Origin: Dyadobacter luticola
GTDB taxonomy: Bacteria; Bacteroidota; Bacteroidia; Cytophagales; Spirosomataceae
NCBI RefSeq assembly: GCF_005860805.1
Contig: NZ_VCEJ01000004.1
Location: 1,674,001 to 1,738,000, forward strand
Direction: 5' to 3'
DNA: 64,000 bases
The notes beneath the pieces were generated by a model that did not search any database, was not told the origin of the DNA, and saw only the letters and a list, made by a program, of their open reading frames with translations. The position numbers were made by a program, and so were the translations under genes. Numbering within the stretch: the stretch's first letter is position 1; each line of letters starts with the position of its first letter. This document shows, in pieces, positions 6,571-15,562 of the stretch.

Positions 6571-7593
6571 ATGAAACGCCTTCAGAAAGATCGTATTGAT
6601 TTGATAAATGAATATTTAAAATCAAACAAGCTGGATCCGGAGTTGCTCCCGGAGATCCTGGATCATCTGGCTTGTGAAGCGGAAGAACGTTTGTGGGACG
6701 GAAAGCCTTTTGACCAGATCTTCAATAACATGAAAGATTTTGCCGACGGCCAAACGCTCCTCGACCTAAGTGTGGATCATAAAAATCTGTTAGCCATGGA
6801 AAAATCTCTGAATGACATCGTTTTCGAGGGGCGTAATAAGCTTTACGGCGCTTATGATTTGAGGAAGAGTTACGGTCAGACTATCCAAAGGTCTGTCATT
6901 ATCGGAGTTACGTTGTTTTTATTGATCGTGATGTTCCCCAACCTGTATGCGCGGCTCGTGCCCGATCCCAAGCCAGACGACATTGCGTATGTAGTGGAAG
7001 CTGCACCGCTCGATATTCGCGAAATGATTGAGAAGCCTCCCGTTGAAGAAGTTCAGCCAGCACCTGAGCCAAAAACGGTGAGATCTTTGACGCCGGAAGT
7101 TCTGCCGGATGAGCAAGTTCCGGAAGAAAATCTTCCACCCGTTTTGGAAGAGTTGGAAAATGCGCAGCCTGCGGCAAAAACTTTGGATGGGGTAGAGGAT
7201 ATCAGCATTATTGTCCCGCCTGCGCCGGAAGCGGCAAGTGCGAAGCCCGCCATCGCAGAGGTGGAAGTGAAAAAGGACGAAGTTTTTTTAAATGTTGAGC
7301 AGGCGCCTGCATATAAAGGTGGCGTAGAGGCCATGTCAGCTTTCTTGCAGAAAAATCTCAAATATCCGTCGAAGGCAGCGAGTGCAGGAATTCAGGGACG
7401 CGTGTTTGTACAATTTACGGTAGGTTCTGATGGAAAAGTGGAGAGTGCGACAGCTTTGAAAGGAATTGGATTTGGCTGTGACGAAGAGGCGCTTCGGGTA
7501 GTGAAACTGATGCCAAACTGGATTCCGGGCCGTCAGGCAGGTGTTCCGGTCAGGGTAAGGTTCACATTACCCATCGCTTTTCAGCTCAATTAA
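6571..7593 (+). CDS. TonB-family energy transducer with extra N-terminal helical domain
   Basis: Protein of 340 residues. Residues about 1-75 form a helical domain (LLPEILDHLACEAEERLWDG) resembling the HAAS/DUF1700-type domain of proteins encoded next to PadR genes. A normal Bacteroidota TonB then begins: NKLYGAYDLRKSYG near residue 90, a single membrane span at 108-124, a Pro/Glu-rich periplasmic linker at 130-240 and a C-terminal TonB domain (from YKGGVEAMSAFLQKNLKYP, with GRVFVQFTVGSDGKVE). TonB couples the proton-motive force, through ExbB/ExbD, to outer-membrane receptors. No exbBD lies nearby. The cytoplasmic N-terminal extension is the odd part: it could pass a signal to PadR or tune assembly, but this is inference. 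Confidence 0.85.
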   Translation: MKRLQKDRIDLINEYLKSNKLDPELLPEILDHLACEAEERLWDGKPFDQIFNNMKDFADGQTLLDLSVDHKNLLAMEKSLNDIVFEGRNKLYGAYDLRKSYGQTIQRSVIIGVTLFLLIVMFPNLYARLVPDPKPDDIAYVVEAAPLDIREMIEKPPVEEVQPAPEPKTVRSLTPEVLPDEQVPEENLPPVLEELENAQPAAKTLDGVEDISIIVPPAPEAASAKPAIAEVEVKKDEVFLNVEQAPAYKGGVEAMSAFLQKNLKYPSKAASAGIQGRVFVQFTVGSDGKVESATALKGIGFGCDEEALRVVKLMPNWIPGRQAGVPVRVRFTLPIAFQLN

Positions 7594-7628
7594 TCTGTCA
7601 TTGCGTAAATGCCTCCCGTTATTGAAGA

Positions 7629-7656
7629 AAATCCTCGCTTCGGCGAGGATTTTTTC
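7629..7656 (+). terminator. Rho-independent terminator after tonB
   Basis: Perfect stem AATCCTCGC/GCGAGGATT capped by a TTCG tetraloop and followed by a T tract. It closes the padR-tonB operon. Confidence 0.93.
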
Positions 7657-7694
7657 GTTTTTTTGTAGTTCAATCAGAGAAGAAAGTTGCTTGA

Positions 7695-8219
7695 ATGTAT
7701 GCCATTGTTGATATAGAGACTACGGGAGGGGACGGGGCGGCACGCATTACCGAAATAGCAGTTTTCAGGCACGACGGCCAGAGGATTGTTGATTTTTTTC
7801 ATTCCCTTATTAATCCCGGAATATATATACCACCGTTCATTACCCGGCTGACGGGTATCGATAATGCGATGGTAGCCGATTCCCCGACTTTTTGCGACGT
7901 GCAGGATGCCGTCCGTGCGCTCACCAAAGACGCGTGGTTTGTTGCGCACAATGCGAGGTTCGACTATGGATTTATTAAAAGAGAATTTGGGGCGATAGAT
8001 GAATATTTTCAGCGGGACCTTTTATGTACGGTGCAGCTAAGCCGGAAAATCTTTCCTGGGCTGCGCTCGTATAGTCTCGGAAATTTGTGCGAAAGCCTTG
8101 AAATCTGCATTGAAAACCGTCACCGGGCCCATGGTGACGCGGAAGCAACGGTCCGGCTTTTTGAGAAACTGCTCATGCATGATCAGCAGAAATTGATCCC
8201 GATTAACTTCTTTGAATAA
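7695..8219 (+). CDS. DnaQ-like 3'-5' exonuclease (DEDDh)
   Basis: Protein of 174 residues with the DEDDh exonuclease motifs: Exo I IVDIETTGG at residue 4, Exo II VAHNARFDYGF around residue 92 and Exo III HRAHGDAEAT around residue 150. It resembles the proofreading epsilon domain of DNA polymerase III. In many Bacteroidota this domain is fused to a GIY-YIG nuclease in a protein of more than 400 residues; here it stands alone and ends soon after the third motif. It may act in repair or as a free proofreading-type nuclease. It is separated from tonB by a strong terminator and appears monocistronic. Confidence 0.88.
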   Translation: MYAIVDIETTGGDGAARITEIAVFRHDGQRIVDFFHSLINPGIYIPPFITRLTGIDNAMVADSPTFCDVQDAVRALTKDAWFVAHNARFDYGFIKREFGAIDEYFQRDLLCTVQLSRKIFPGLRSYSLGNLCESLEICIENRHRAHGDAEATVRLFEKLLMHDQQKLIPINFFE

Positions 8220-8293
8220 GGTTTTTCCCCAATTAATTCTTGGAATGATTTTTTAATGTTTGGAATAAATTTTCAACCTTAATTTTCCTTCCG

Positions 8294-8470
8294 ATGAAAG
8301 CATTAATCAATTTACTCGTAGTCCTGCTTATTACATTCACCCTTACCAGCTGCGAAGCGATTGGTGACATTTTCAAAACCGGTGTATGGACGGGCGTAAT
8401 CCTTGTTGTAGGGGTGATTGTATTGGTAATATGGTTGCTCTCCAGAGCATTTGGAGGCGGGCGACGATAA
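8294..8470 (+). CDS. Small membrane lipoprotein, 58 residues
   Basis: A short reading frame from ATG 8294 encodes a lipoprotein signal (LLVVLLITFTLTSCEAI, Cys at about residue 20) and one transmembrane helix (GVILVVGVIVLVIWLLSRAF) before a GGGRR tail. Small lipoproteins of this shape (C-E-x-I-G-D-I-F followed by one span) recur in Bacteroidota, sometimes mislabelled phosphatidate cytidylyltransferase. Function unknown. It lies between the exonuclease gene and tRNA-Ala. Confidence 0.75.
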   Translation: MKALINLLVVLLITFTLTSCEAIGDIFKTGVWTGVILVVGVIVLVIWLLSRAFGGGRR

Positions 8471-8521
8471 TCATATAAGATTTTGTGTGCTTTATATCCG
8501 AACATAAAAACATAGCGATGC

Positions 8522-8552
8522 TTGCTTCTAAAAATTCTCCGTTTCATCTTTG
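8522..8552 (+). promoter_or_regulatory. Probable promoter of tRNA-Ala
   Basis: TTG at 8522-8524, a 20-base spacer and CATCTTTG at 8545-8552 (one mismatch to TAnnTTTG), 32 bases before the tRNA. Confidence 0.5.
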
Positions 8553-8584
8553 CACTCCCTAATCGGAGAAGCTCGGTAACAAAC

Positions 8585-8658
<74 letters not shown>

Positions 8659-8666
8659 CGCACTTT

Positions 8667-8700
8667 CAGGCTTTTAAGTTTCGAACTTGAAAGCCTGTTT
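8667..8700 (+). terminator. Terminator after tRNA-Ala
   Basis: Stem CAGGCTTTTAAGTT paired with AACTTGAAAGCCTG (two mismatches) around a short TCG loop, followed by TTTCTGTTT. Confidence 0.8.
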
Positions 8701-8806
8701 CTGTTTCAATGACTTTGCTTCTCACGAATCGTGATGAGCAAAGGATTAAGTCTTAATAAGAATTTTAAAGCTGTACACATAATTATAGGACTTTAACAAA
8801 GAAGAA

Positions 8807-9607
8807 ATGAAGAATTTGAAATCCCTGTTGAAGAGATGGTTGTTAGAAGACCAGGGAAAAATTATTATCAAGCAGACTTCGCGAGAAAGAGTTTTGCAAT
8901 TTATTGAAAGTTTACATCCCTATAATCCGGGGATGGAGTTAATCAGGATCGGTGGAAATGGCGATGGCGGTTACCTTGTTCCGGACGACTTAGAAGGCAT
9001 AGACGCATGCTTCTCTCCTGGTGTATATATGGTCAGCGAGTTTGAGATTGACTGTTACAACCGCGGAATGCAACTTTTTCTCGCCGACAAATCTGTCGAT
9101 GCTCCCAATCTCACGCTAGATACCAGCAAATATCACTTTCTGAAAAAGCATGTCGGCTGTACCAACAACGACGAGATGATCACATTAGATAGCTGGGTTC
9201 AAGATTTCTACGGTAAAACAGAAACGGAAATCCTTCTTCAGATGGACATTGAGGCGAATGAATACCTGACGCTTGCAGGTACATCTGACGCGCTGTTAAA
9301 ACGTTGCCGGATTATTGTCATCGAGCTTCATGACTTTCATAAGCTTTGGAATCCGGAATTCTTCCATTTGGCAAATGAAGTGATGAGTAAGATACTGCAG
9401 ACTCACACATGCGTTCACATACATCCTAATAATTGTACTAAAATTGAGACAAGGCTAGGAGTACAAATTCCGCCCATTGCAGAGTTTACTTTTTTGCGGA
9501 ATGATAGATTTACGAAAGGGGCCAAACAGACTCAATTTCCGCACCCGCTGGATTACGACAATACGAAGGCAGAACATATTACGCTTCCGAAGCAATGGTA
9601 TATGTAA
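8807..9607 (+). CDS. FkbM-type methyltransferase-like protein
   Basis: Protein of 266 residues resembling FkbM SAM-dependent methyltransferases, which O-methylate sugars or polyketides. Seen: RIGGNGDGGYLVPDDLEG near residue 45, the FkbM-like ITLDSWVQDF and LLQMDIEANEYLTLAG around residues 125-160, and CRIIVIELHDFHKLW. It opens a gene run with a flippase, two glycosyltransferases and a pyruvyltransferase, so it probably decorates a surface polysaccharide. About 90 bases separate it from the flippase gene; no terminator is seen between them. The region is noticeably A+T-richer than flanking housekeeping genes. Confidence 0.8.
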   Translation: MKNLKSLLKRWLLEDQGKIIIKQTSRERVLQFIESLHPYNPGMELIRIGGNGDGGYLVPDDLEGIDACFSPGVYMVSEFEIDCYNRGMQLFLADKSVDAPNLTLDTSKYHFLKKHVGCTNNDEMITLDSWVQDFYGKTETEILLQMDIEANEYLTLAGTSDALLKRCRIIVIELHDFHKLWNPEFFHLANEVMSKILQTHTCVHIHPNNCTKIETRLGVQIPPIAEFTFLRNDRFTKGAKQTQFPHPLDYDNTKAEHITLPKQWYM

Positions 9608-9700
9608 CCATCTTTTCAGCTTCGCATCTCACCCGAAACTTCCAGGTTGATTTCTGTTGCCATTGTGTGACGACAGGGTTCTGTACAAAATAATATAGTT

Positions 9701-10987
9701 ATGCTCAATCGTTACCGGGAGTTGGTTGGAAAAATTAAGTTTAACAAAACAATCTTAAAAAGCTTCACCTACCTGAGTATCCTGCAAGTATTAAATATGA
9801 TCATTCCGTTAGTGTCTTATCCATATTTAATCCGCGTATTGGAAACCGAGGCTTACGGACTTGTTATTTACATCACGACGGTTGTTTCCTATTTTTCTAT
9901 TCTCATTAACTTCGGCTACCAGCTCACTGCAACAAAAAAGATTGCGCAAAACAGACATCGGCCCAAAAAGCTGAACGAAATTTTCTCGGCAGTCATCATT
10001 TGTAAATTGCTGCTGTTCCTTTGCTCTGCAATCATTTTTGTAGGGTTGGTTTTTGTTTTCGAAGCCTTTTCGAAAAACCTGACGCTGGCTATCCTTTGTT
10101 TTATAGTATGTATTAATGATGTGATCTTTCCTGGCTGGTTTTTTCAGGGCGTGGAAAACATGAAGTACATCACCATCATCAATGCGCTGAGCAGGTTTAT
10201 TTCGTTGGCACTGGTTTTTATTTTTATCTCAAAGCCAGAAGATTATTTATTGGTGCCAGTTTTTAATTTCCTGGGTTCGTTCGGTGGCGCAATTGTTGGT
10301 TGGTACAATGTGAAGACTCAGTATTCTGTGAAATTTTTTATTGTTCCTTTCTTCAAAATCAGGCACTATTTTCAGGATAGCGTCGCTGTCTTCGCAACCA
10401 ACGTGACAGCTGTAATCAAAGACAGGAGCAGTATCATATTTATTGGCGCGTTGCTTGGTAACCAGCAGGTTGCTTACTATTATCTGGCGAACAGGGTGAT
10501 CAACACGATCCTTGCTTTGTTCTTCAATGTCTCTGCTGCCATTTTTCCCAATATTGCCAAATCGAAAGATCACTCCATGTTGGCTAAAACCATCTATTAC
10601 ACTTTTCTTCTTGGACTGGCCTGCTGCCTGGGAATTGTATTTTTGAGCAGTTTTATTGTGAAATTGTATGGTGGTCAGCAAATGTTGCCGGCTATTCCAG
10701 TTCTGCAGATTTTATCGCTCACATTGGTCTTCTCTCCTGTTATTTCTCTTGTTGGATTACCACTTATCGTGAATAGCAAATACGGTGTTTATTACCGAAG
10801 TGTGATCGCCACCACTTTATTTTATCTTGTATGTAACGGGTTGTTATATTTGTTCGACCTGGCTAGTATATATACAATTACCTGGGCCTTGATATTTACG
10901 TTGCTGGTAGAGCTAGTTAACAGGGCATACATATGCAAGCGGGTCGGTCTGGGGCACTGGATTTTCTCTGACACCACTAAAAAATGA
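9701..10987 (+). CDS. Wzx-type polysaccharide flippase
   Basis: Integral membrane protein of 428 residues with about 12 hydrophobic spans, of the MOP/Wzx family that flips undecaprenyl-linked oligosaccharides across the inner membrane. The N-terminal pattern, VLNMIIPLVSYPYLIRVLET followed by EAYGLVIY, is typical of Wzx. A further family-like piece is FPGWFFQGVENMKYI near residue 145. The stop overlaps the next start by four bases (ATGA), showing translational coupling with the GT2 gene. No wzy polymerase or export genes (wza/wzc) are in the window, so the chain may be a short oligosaccharide or those genes may lie elsewhere. Confidence 0.93.
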   Translation: MLNRYRELVGKIKFNKTILKSFTYLSILQVLNMIIPLVSYPYLIRVLETEAYGLVIYITTVVSYFSILINFGYQLTATKKIAQNRHRPKKLNEIFSAVIICKLLLFLCSAIIFVGLVFVFEAFSKNLTLAILCFIVCINDVIFPGWFFQGVENMKYITIINALSRFISLALVFIFISKPEDYLLVPVFNFLGSFGGAIVGWYNVKTQYSVKFFIVPFFKIRHYFQDSVAVFATNVTAVIKDRSSIIFIGALLGNQQVAYYYLANRVINTILALFFNVSAAIFPNIAKSKDHSMLAKTIYYTFLLGLACCLGIVFLSSFIVKLYGGQQMLPAIPVLQILSLTLVFSPVISLVGLPLIVNSKYGVYYRSVIATTLFYLVCNGLLYLFDLASIYTITWALIFTLLVELVNRAYICKRVGLGHWIFSDTTKK

Positions 10988-11751
10988 ATAAACCAGAAAC
11001 AAAAATTTCAATCGTAACAGTATGTTTCAATAGTGCCATAACTATTGCTGACACCATTGAAAGCGTATTGAATCAGGACTATCAACCACATGAATACATT
11101 TTGGTAGACGGGGCATCAACCGATAAAACCGTTCAGATAATCAAAACTTATGAAGATGTGTTCAGGGAAAGAGGAATCTCTTATCTGTATATCAGTGAAC
11201 CCGATAAAGGAATTTATGATGCGATGAATAAGGGAATTGCGATGGCAACCGGGGAATTGATCGGAATCGTAAATTCGGATGACTGGTATGAAAAAGATGC
11301 ACTCAATCTAATTTCTAGCCGTTATGAATTCACTGCCAATAGATCGAACACGGTATTCTACGGAATCATCCGTCTTTGGCTCGATGGCAAAGAGTACGCA
11401 ATCCGACGTTACCATCATAATTTCATTTCAAGGGAGGTAATACAGCATCCGACCTGTTTTGTCCCAAAGGCGCTTTATAATAAGCATGGTGCTTTCAATG
11501 CAGAATTTAGGGTATGTGGCGACTTTGATCTTTTGAATAGATTTAATTCAAAGCATGTCGAGTTTTGCAATATCGATCATGTTTTAACAAATTTCCGGAT
11601 TGGGGGGGCTACTTCCTCTCACGCGGCAATTGCCAAGGCGGAGGCTTTGAAAGTAAAATTGGACTTCGGGACGATTGGCAAAAAGGAATATGAAAAGGAG
11701 ATTTTCAAGATGAAGCTGCGAGCCTTTATTAAGAAATTCGCAAGAATATAG
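10984..11751 (+). CDS. Family 2 glycosyltransferase
   Basis: GT-A fold glycosyltransferase of 255 residues. It begins ISIVTVCFNSAITIADTIES, with the nucleotide-sugar segment ILVDGASTDKTVQII and the metal-binding acidic pair in GIVNSDDWYEKDAL around residue 97. The acceptor part includes QHPTCFVPKALY and CGDFDLLNRF. This is the WcaA/WcaE-like type that adds one sugar during assembly of exopolysaccharide repeat units on the cytoplasmic side. It is coupled to the flippase by an ATGA overlap and followed 20 bases later by the pyruvyltransferase gene. Confidence 0.93.
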   Translation: MNKPETKISIVTVCFNSAITIADTIESVLNQDYQPHEYILVDGASTDKTVQIIKTYEDVFRERGISYLYISEPDKGIYDAMNKGIAMATGELIGIVNSDDWYEKDALNLISSRYEFTANRSNTVFYGIIRLWLDGKEYAIRRYHHNFISREVIQHPTCFVPKALYNKHGAFNAEFRVCGDFDLLNRFNSKHVEFCNIDHVLTNFRIGGATSSHAAIAKAEALKVKLDFGTIGKKEYEKEIFKMKLRAFIKKFARI

Positions 11752-11771
11752 CACATAGTAAAGTTTTCAAA

Positions 11772-12830
11772 ATGTCATACACGCTAAGAGCTACAAAAAG
11801 AGAATACAATAATTGGAAGAAGGCTTTCAATAAAAAGAAAGCGGCTCCGGAAAAGCCGGATTTCAGGCGTATAGGATTAATGGACCCCTCCATTGGTACC
11901 AGTAATATGGGGGACTTTATTATTCAGGACGCTGTTAAATCCGTTCTTCGTGAAACATTCCCGGATTCTTTCGTTTCGACGTTTCCGACACAACTGAGCC
12001 GAAAAATGGATTCTGTACAACTCATGCAGGATCAGGATGTCATTTTTATTGGTGGGACCAACTTGCTCGCTTCTAATATGGAAGCGCGGTTCCAATGGAA
12101 GGTAACTCCAATTGACAGTTATTTTATTCCTAACAAAATGGTGCTTTTTGGGACTGGCTGGTGGCAGTATCAAGACAAGCCAAATGCATATACGCAGAAC
12201 CTATATTCGGGATTGTTAAGTAAGTCCCTTCTGCATTCAGTCAGAGATTCTTATTCCCGGGATATGCTCAAATCCATTGGTATAGAGAATGTAGTTAATA
12301 CCAGCTGCCCAACTCTCTGGAATATTAACCCGGCACACTGCAAGAGCATTCAAACTTCGAAAGCAAGTGACGTTATTACGACGCTTACTTTTTACAATAA
12401 GGATTTCAAACAGGATGCGGCTATGATCAAAATGCTGCAGCAGAATTATGACCATGTGTATGTTTGGATCCAGGGCTTTGAAGATATGGAGTACCTCCAC
12501 CAGCTTGCGCCTGACATGAAAAAGATCATTTCGGTGCATCCGGATTTACACTTCTACGATGAAATCTTAAAACGCCACAATGACATTGAGTACGTGGGCA
12601 CCCGACTGCACGCTGGAATCAGGGCGATTCAGCATGGAAAGCGTACACTAATTGTCGCGGTGGACAACAGGGCGCAGGAAATCGGAAAAGATACCAATTT
12701 GAATGTCATCAAAAGAGAGGATCTTGACAGAGCGCTTAATTTTGTTACTAAGCCCTATGTGACTGATATTCAGCTACCTGTTGACGCAATTGCTCTTTGG
12801 AAGAATCAATTTAATAAAACGTCTTTTTAG
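11772..12830 (+). CDS. Polysaccharide pyruvyltransferase family protein
   Basis: Protein of 352 residues with the PS_pyruv_trans fold. The N-terminal SIGTSNMGDFIIQDAVKSVL resembles the family's G-x-x-N-x-G-D motif. DVIFIGGTNLLASN and LFGTGWWQYQ lie in the first domain. The C-terminal half has VHPDLHFYDEILKRHNDIEY and TRLHAGIRAIQHGKRTLIVA, the usual H-x-x-I/A segment. Members transfer pyruvate from PEP to sugars as acidic ketals (CsaB, WcaK types). It lies inside the glycan operon, and its stop shares one base with the GTG start of the next gene. Confidence 0.9.
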   Translation: MSYTLRATKREYNNWKKAFNKKKAAPEKPDFRRIGLMDPSIGTSNMGDFIIQDAVKSVLRETFPDSFVSTFPTQLSRKMDSVQLMQDQDVIFIGGTNLLASNMEARFQWKVTPIDSYFIPNKMVLFGTGWWQYQDKPNAYTQNLYSGLLSKSLLHSVRDSYSRDMLKSIGIENVVNTSCPTLWNINPAHCKSIQTSKASDVITTLTFYNKDFKQDAAMIKMLQQNYDHVYVWIQGFEDMEYLHQLAPDMKKIISVHPDLHFYDEILKRHNDIEYVGTRLHAGIRAIQHGKRTLIVAVDNRAQEIGKDTNLNVIKREDLDRALNFVTKPYVTDIQLPVDAIALWKNQFNKTSF

Positions 12831-14053
12831 TGAAAGTTCTTTGGTTTACCAATCATCCTTCCTTGTATAAGACCGATTCACACAGTTACAATGGATATGG
12901 ATGGATCTCGTCGCTTGAAAACCTAATGTCCGGCCAGCCCGAAGTGGAGCTGGCAATTTCCTTCATGGAAACAGAATCGGCGAAGATTAAGAAAGGAAAT
13001 GTAAGCTACTACCCAATAACTTTAAAGCGATCGATACCTCTAAAACTGCGGCATGCATTTGATCGGGAAGCTTATGACGCGGCCTGGATAGCCGAGTACA
13101 TGAAAGTGATTGAGGATTTTAAACCCGATATCATTCACGTTTTCGGAACTGAAAAGAGCTTTGGGCTGATTTGCGGCCAAACGACAATACCCACCGTTAT
13201 CCATATACAGGGAATTCTTAATCCATATCTGAATTCCATGTTTGCTCCCGGTACAACCGCGCTGGACTATTTCAGATATTCCGGAATATTCGAAGGTGCA
13301 AAAAGAATGTGGGAGCTACGGACCTTTACTTACAATGCGCGTAGAGAAGCCAGGATTCTCCAAAATTGTCGCTTTTTCATGGGCAGAACGAATTGGGATA
13401 GAGAAGTGGTTAGGTTGTATTCGCCTGGTTCAAAATATTTTTATTGCAGTGAAATCCTGCGATCTCCATTCTACGTTGCGCAGGAATGGGCCAAAAAAGC
13501 CAATGAGAAGGTGATGTTGATTACGACTATTTCTCATACCGATTACAAAGGCTATGACTTTTTATTAAAGACTGCAAAGCTTTTGAAAGAACTGAAAGTA
13601 ATCGAGTTTGAATGGAAAGTGTATGGTATCCACCGATTTGAATTTTGGGAAAAGAAACTGGGTATCAGGCCGGAAGATGTGAATGTAAAGATGATGGGCG
13701 TAGGATCGGCTGAAAAATTGATCGAAGAGCTTCAAGAGTCAGATATTTTTATTCATCCCTCTTACATCGACAATAGTCCAAATAGTATTTGCGAAGCGCA
13801 ACTTCTTGGAATGCCAGTGATCTCAACCCATGTAGGCGGAATTTCAAGTTTGATTGAACACGGCCACACAGGCATGCTGATTCCTGCCAATGATACACAT
13901 ATGTTGTCCTACACGATTCAGTATCTTTCCAGAAGCTCGGAGCTAAGCCGTCGACTTGGGCAAAATGCTCGGCAAGTCGCGATGAACCGGCATGACACCG
14001 GTGCTATTGTGGAGCAAAATCTGGCAGTTTACAGAGCGCTATCACTGCAATAG
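12830..14053 (+). CDS. Family 4 glycosyltransferase
   Basis: GT-B fold glycosyltransferase of 407 residues. The N-terminal acceptor domain contains FKPDIIHVFGTEKSFG. The C-terminal GT4 domain carries VMLITTISHTDYKGYDFLLK and the E-x7-E-like donor site PNSICEAQLLGMPVISTHVG around residue 325. The start is GTG at 12830, sharing its G with the preceding TAG; translation is therefore probably coupled. It is the last gene of the surface-glycan set; about 195 bases without genes follow before the cold-shock gene. Confidence 0.92.
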   Translation: MKVLWFTNHPSLYKTDSHSYNGYGWISSLENLMSGQPEVELAISFMETESAKIKKGNVSYYPITLKRSIPLKLRHAFDREAYDAAWIAEYMKVIEDFKPDIIHVFGTEKSFGLICGQTTIPTVIHIQGILNPYLNSMFAPGTTALDYFRYSGIFEGAKRMWELRTFTYNARREARILQNCRFFMGRTNWDREVVRLYSPGSKYFYCSEILRSPFYVAQEWAKKANEKVMLITTISHTDYKGYDFLLKTAKLLKELKVIEFEWKVYGIHRFEFWEKKLGIRPEDVNVKMMGVGSAEKLIEELQESDIFIHPSYIDNSPNSICEAQLLGMPVISTHVGGISSLIEHGHTGMLIPANDTHMLSYTIQYLSRSSELSRRLGQNARQVAMNRHDTGAIVEQNLAVYRALSLQ

Positions 14054-14248
14054 TTTGAAAGAAATGAGTTGCGGCTACTGGAAGCATTGGCGGTTTTTCT
14101 GTCTGAAAATTTATCAAATAGCATCGCAGTCAGTGGCTTCTTTGTGCAGTTGTAAAGCTTCTATTAAAATAAAATTCTAAATCTTTTCAAATCGCTTTTT
14201 ATTCTCGGAATTTTATTTTAATTTTATGGAATATTTCAAAATAATGTT

Positions 14249-14440
14249 ATGAATAAAGGTACAGTTAAGTTTTTTAATGAATCCAAAGGATTCGGTTTTA
14301 TCTCTCCCGAAAATGGTGGAGACGATATTTTTGTACACGTGTCAGGTCTTACTGATGAGATCCGTGAGAACGACAGTGTGTCCTACGAAGTTGAAAACGG
14401 CAGAAAGGGGCTAAATGCAGTTAATGTAGCGATCATTTAG
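14249..14440 (+). CDS. Cold-shock domain protein (CspA family)
   Basis: A 63-residue single OB-fold protein with both RNA-binding motifs: RNP1-like KGFGFISPE and RNP2-like DIFVHVSGL. It is an RNA chaperone that melts secondary structure, typically induced by cold or constitutively abundant. The leader is very A+T-rich and lacks a clear promoter match. A strong terminator follows, so it is monocistronic. Confidence 0.96.
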   Translation: MNKGTVKFFNESKGFGFISPENGGDDIFVHVSGLTDEIRENDSVSYEVENGRKGLNAVNVAII

Positions 14441-14465
14441 TCAATCATACTAAGTTATTGTTTCG

Positions 14466-14494
14466 AATTCCTCCCAAACAGGGAGGAATTTTTT
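14466..14494 (+). terminator. Terminator after the cold-shock gene
   Basis: Perfect stem AATTCCTCCC/GGGAGGAATT with a four-base loop and T tract. Confidence 0.93.
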
Positions 14495-14515
14495 GTTTTA
14501 TATGTAGTGTTGCTG

Positions 14516-15418
14516 ATGAAAACTATCCAATCTCCGTCAATTCAAAATCAAGGCACGGCCTTTTTCAAATTCTTATCCCGGATTACCGGCTCGGTCCTTC
14601 TCTGGCTTTTTAAAGGCCTCTCATTCTTGATATATTTTGTCCTGCGCTACATTGTTCGCTATCGCAAAGCACTGATCCGTCAGAATCTTTCCAAATCATT
14701 TCCTGATAAGTCGGCCAGGGAAATCGACAAACTCATGAAAGTGTACTACCGGCACATGAGCGATCTGTTGATTGAACCATTTCTTTTTTATCTGGCCCCG
14801 AAATCGCTCCGCAGGCGTTTGGCATCCTACACTAACCTGGAATTGCTGGACGGTTTTCTCCGGGACAATAAGCAGGTGATCGTATTTGCTTCGCATTATG
14901 GTAACTGGGAATATCTGGTAAATCTGCCGGAGGTGACCGATTATCCGGTTTATACAGCCTACTCGCCTATCAAAATCGCCTGGGTTAACCGCCTGATGAT
15001 CGGGTTGCGCTCCTTTTTTGGCGTGACGCTGATTGCCAAGCAGGTTTTTTACCGTCAGGCGGTGAGTCTTTTCCGCAAACATTCACTTCCGAAACTTTTG
15101 GTAGTGATCGGTGACCAGCGTCCCGGCCCCGGTAATCATAAATTTTATCTTCCTTTTTTAGACCAAAATACAGCGGTTCAGACTGGTGGTGAGCGGATTG
15201 CAGCATTATCAGGGGCAACCCTGGTCTACGTCCGGGCGCAGAAAATTGCGCAGTTCAGCTACGAATTTATTTTTACCGAAATGAAAAATGCGGACCGAAA
15301 TACCCCTATGAATATTACCAGCGCCTACTACCGGTTTTTAGAGGAAAGTATTTTTCATGCGCCTGGTTATTGGCTGTGGTCGCATAACCGCTGGAAAATT
15401 GCTTCGCCTGTAAGCTGA
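14516..15418 (+). CDS. LpxL/HtrB-type lysophospholipid acyltransferase
   Basis: Protein of 300 residues in the LpxL/LpxM late acyltransferase family, which adds a secondary acyl chain to lipid A or a related lipid at the inner membrane. An N-terminal membrane span (SVLLWLFKGLSFLIYFVLRY) is followed by the catalytic H-x4-E motif in ASHYGNWE (about residue 125). The substrate-binding segment VVIGDQRPGPGN and the C-terminal WLWSHNRWK are also family-typical. An upstream GTG at 14507 is in frame; I prefer ATG 14516. A small palindrome (AAGCTGA/TCAGCTT) covers the stop codon. Confidence 0.9.
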   Translation: MKTIQSPSIQNQGTAFFKFLSRITGSVLLWLFKGLSFLIYFVLRYIVRYRKALIRQNLSKSFPDKSAREIDKLMKVYYRHMSDLLIEPFLFYLAPKSLRRRLASYTNLELLDGFLRDNKQVIVFASHYGNWEYLVNLPEVTDYPVYTAYSPIKIAWVNRLMIGLRSFFGVTLIAKQVFYRQAVSLFRKHSLPKLLVVIGDQRPGPGNHKFYLPFLDQNTAVQTGGERIAALSGATLVYVRAQKIAQFSYEFIFTEMKNADRNTPMNITSAYYRFLEESIFHAPGYWLWSHNRWKIASPVS

Positions 15419-15562
15419 TTTTTCAGCTTTCTGCTATACTTGTTTACCGATAGATAAACGATTTCGACCTCAGGCTAGACGGAATCTCTCATCATGCCGG
15501 CTCCGGCTATTTTAGGCTTCGCTCCGCATTTTGCGGCTGTGCGCAACATTAAAATAGCGGTA

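Noticed and set aside
13992..14180. 62-residue frame after the GT4 gene
   Set aside because: Overlaps the end of the GT4 gene out of frame and has no recognisable signal or domain.
15411..15432. Terminator at the end of the acyltransferase gene
   Set aside because: The AAGCTGA/TCAGCTT palindrome overlaps the stop codon and lacks a proper T tract, so it is noted only in the gene entry.
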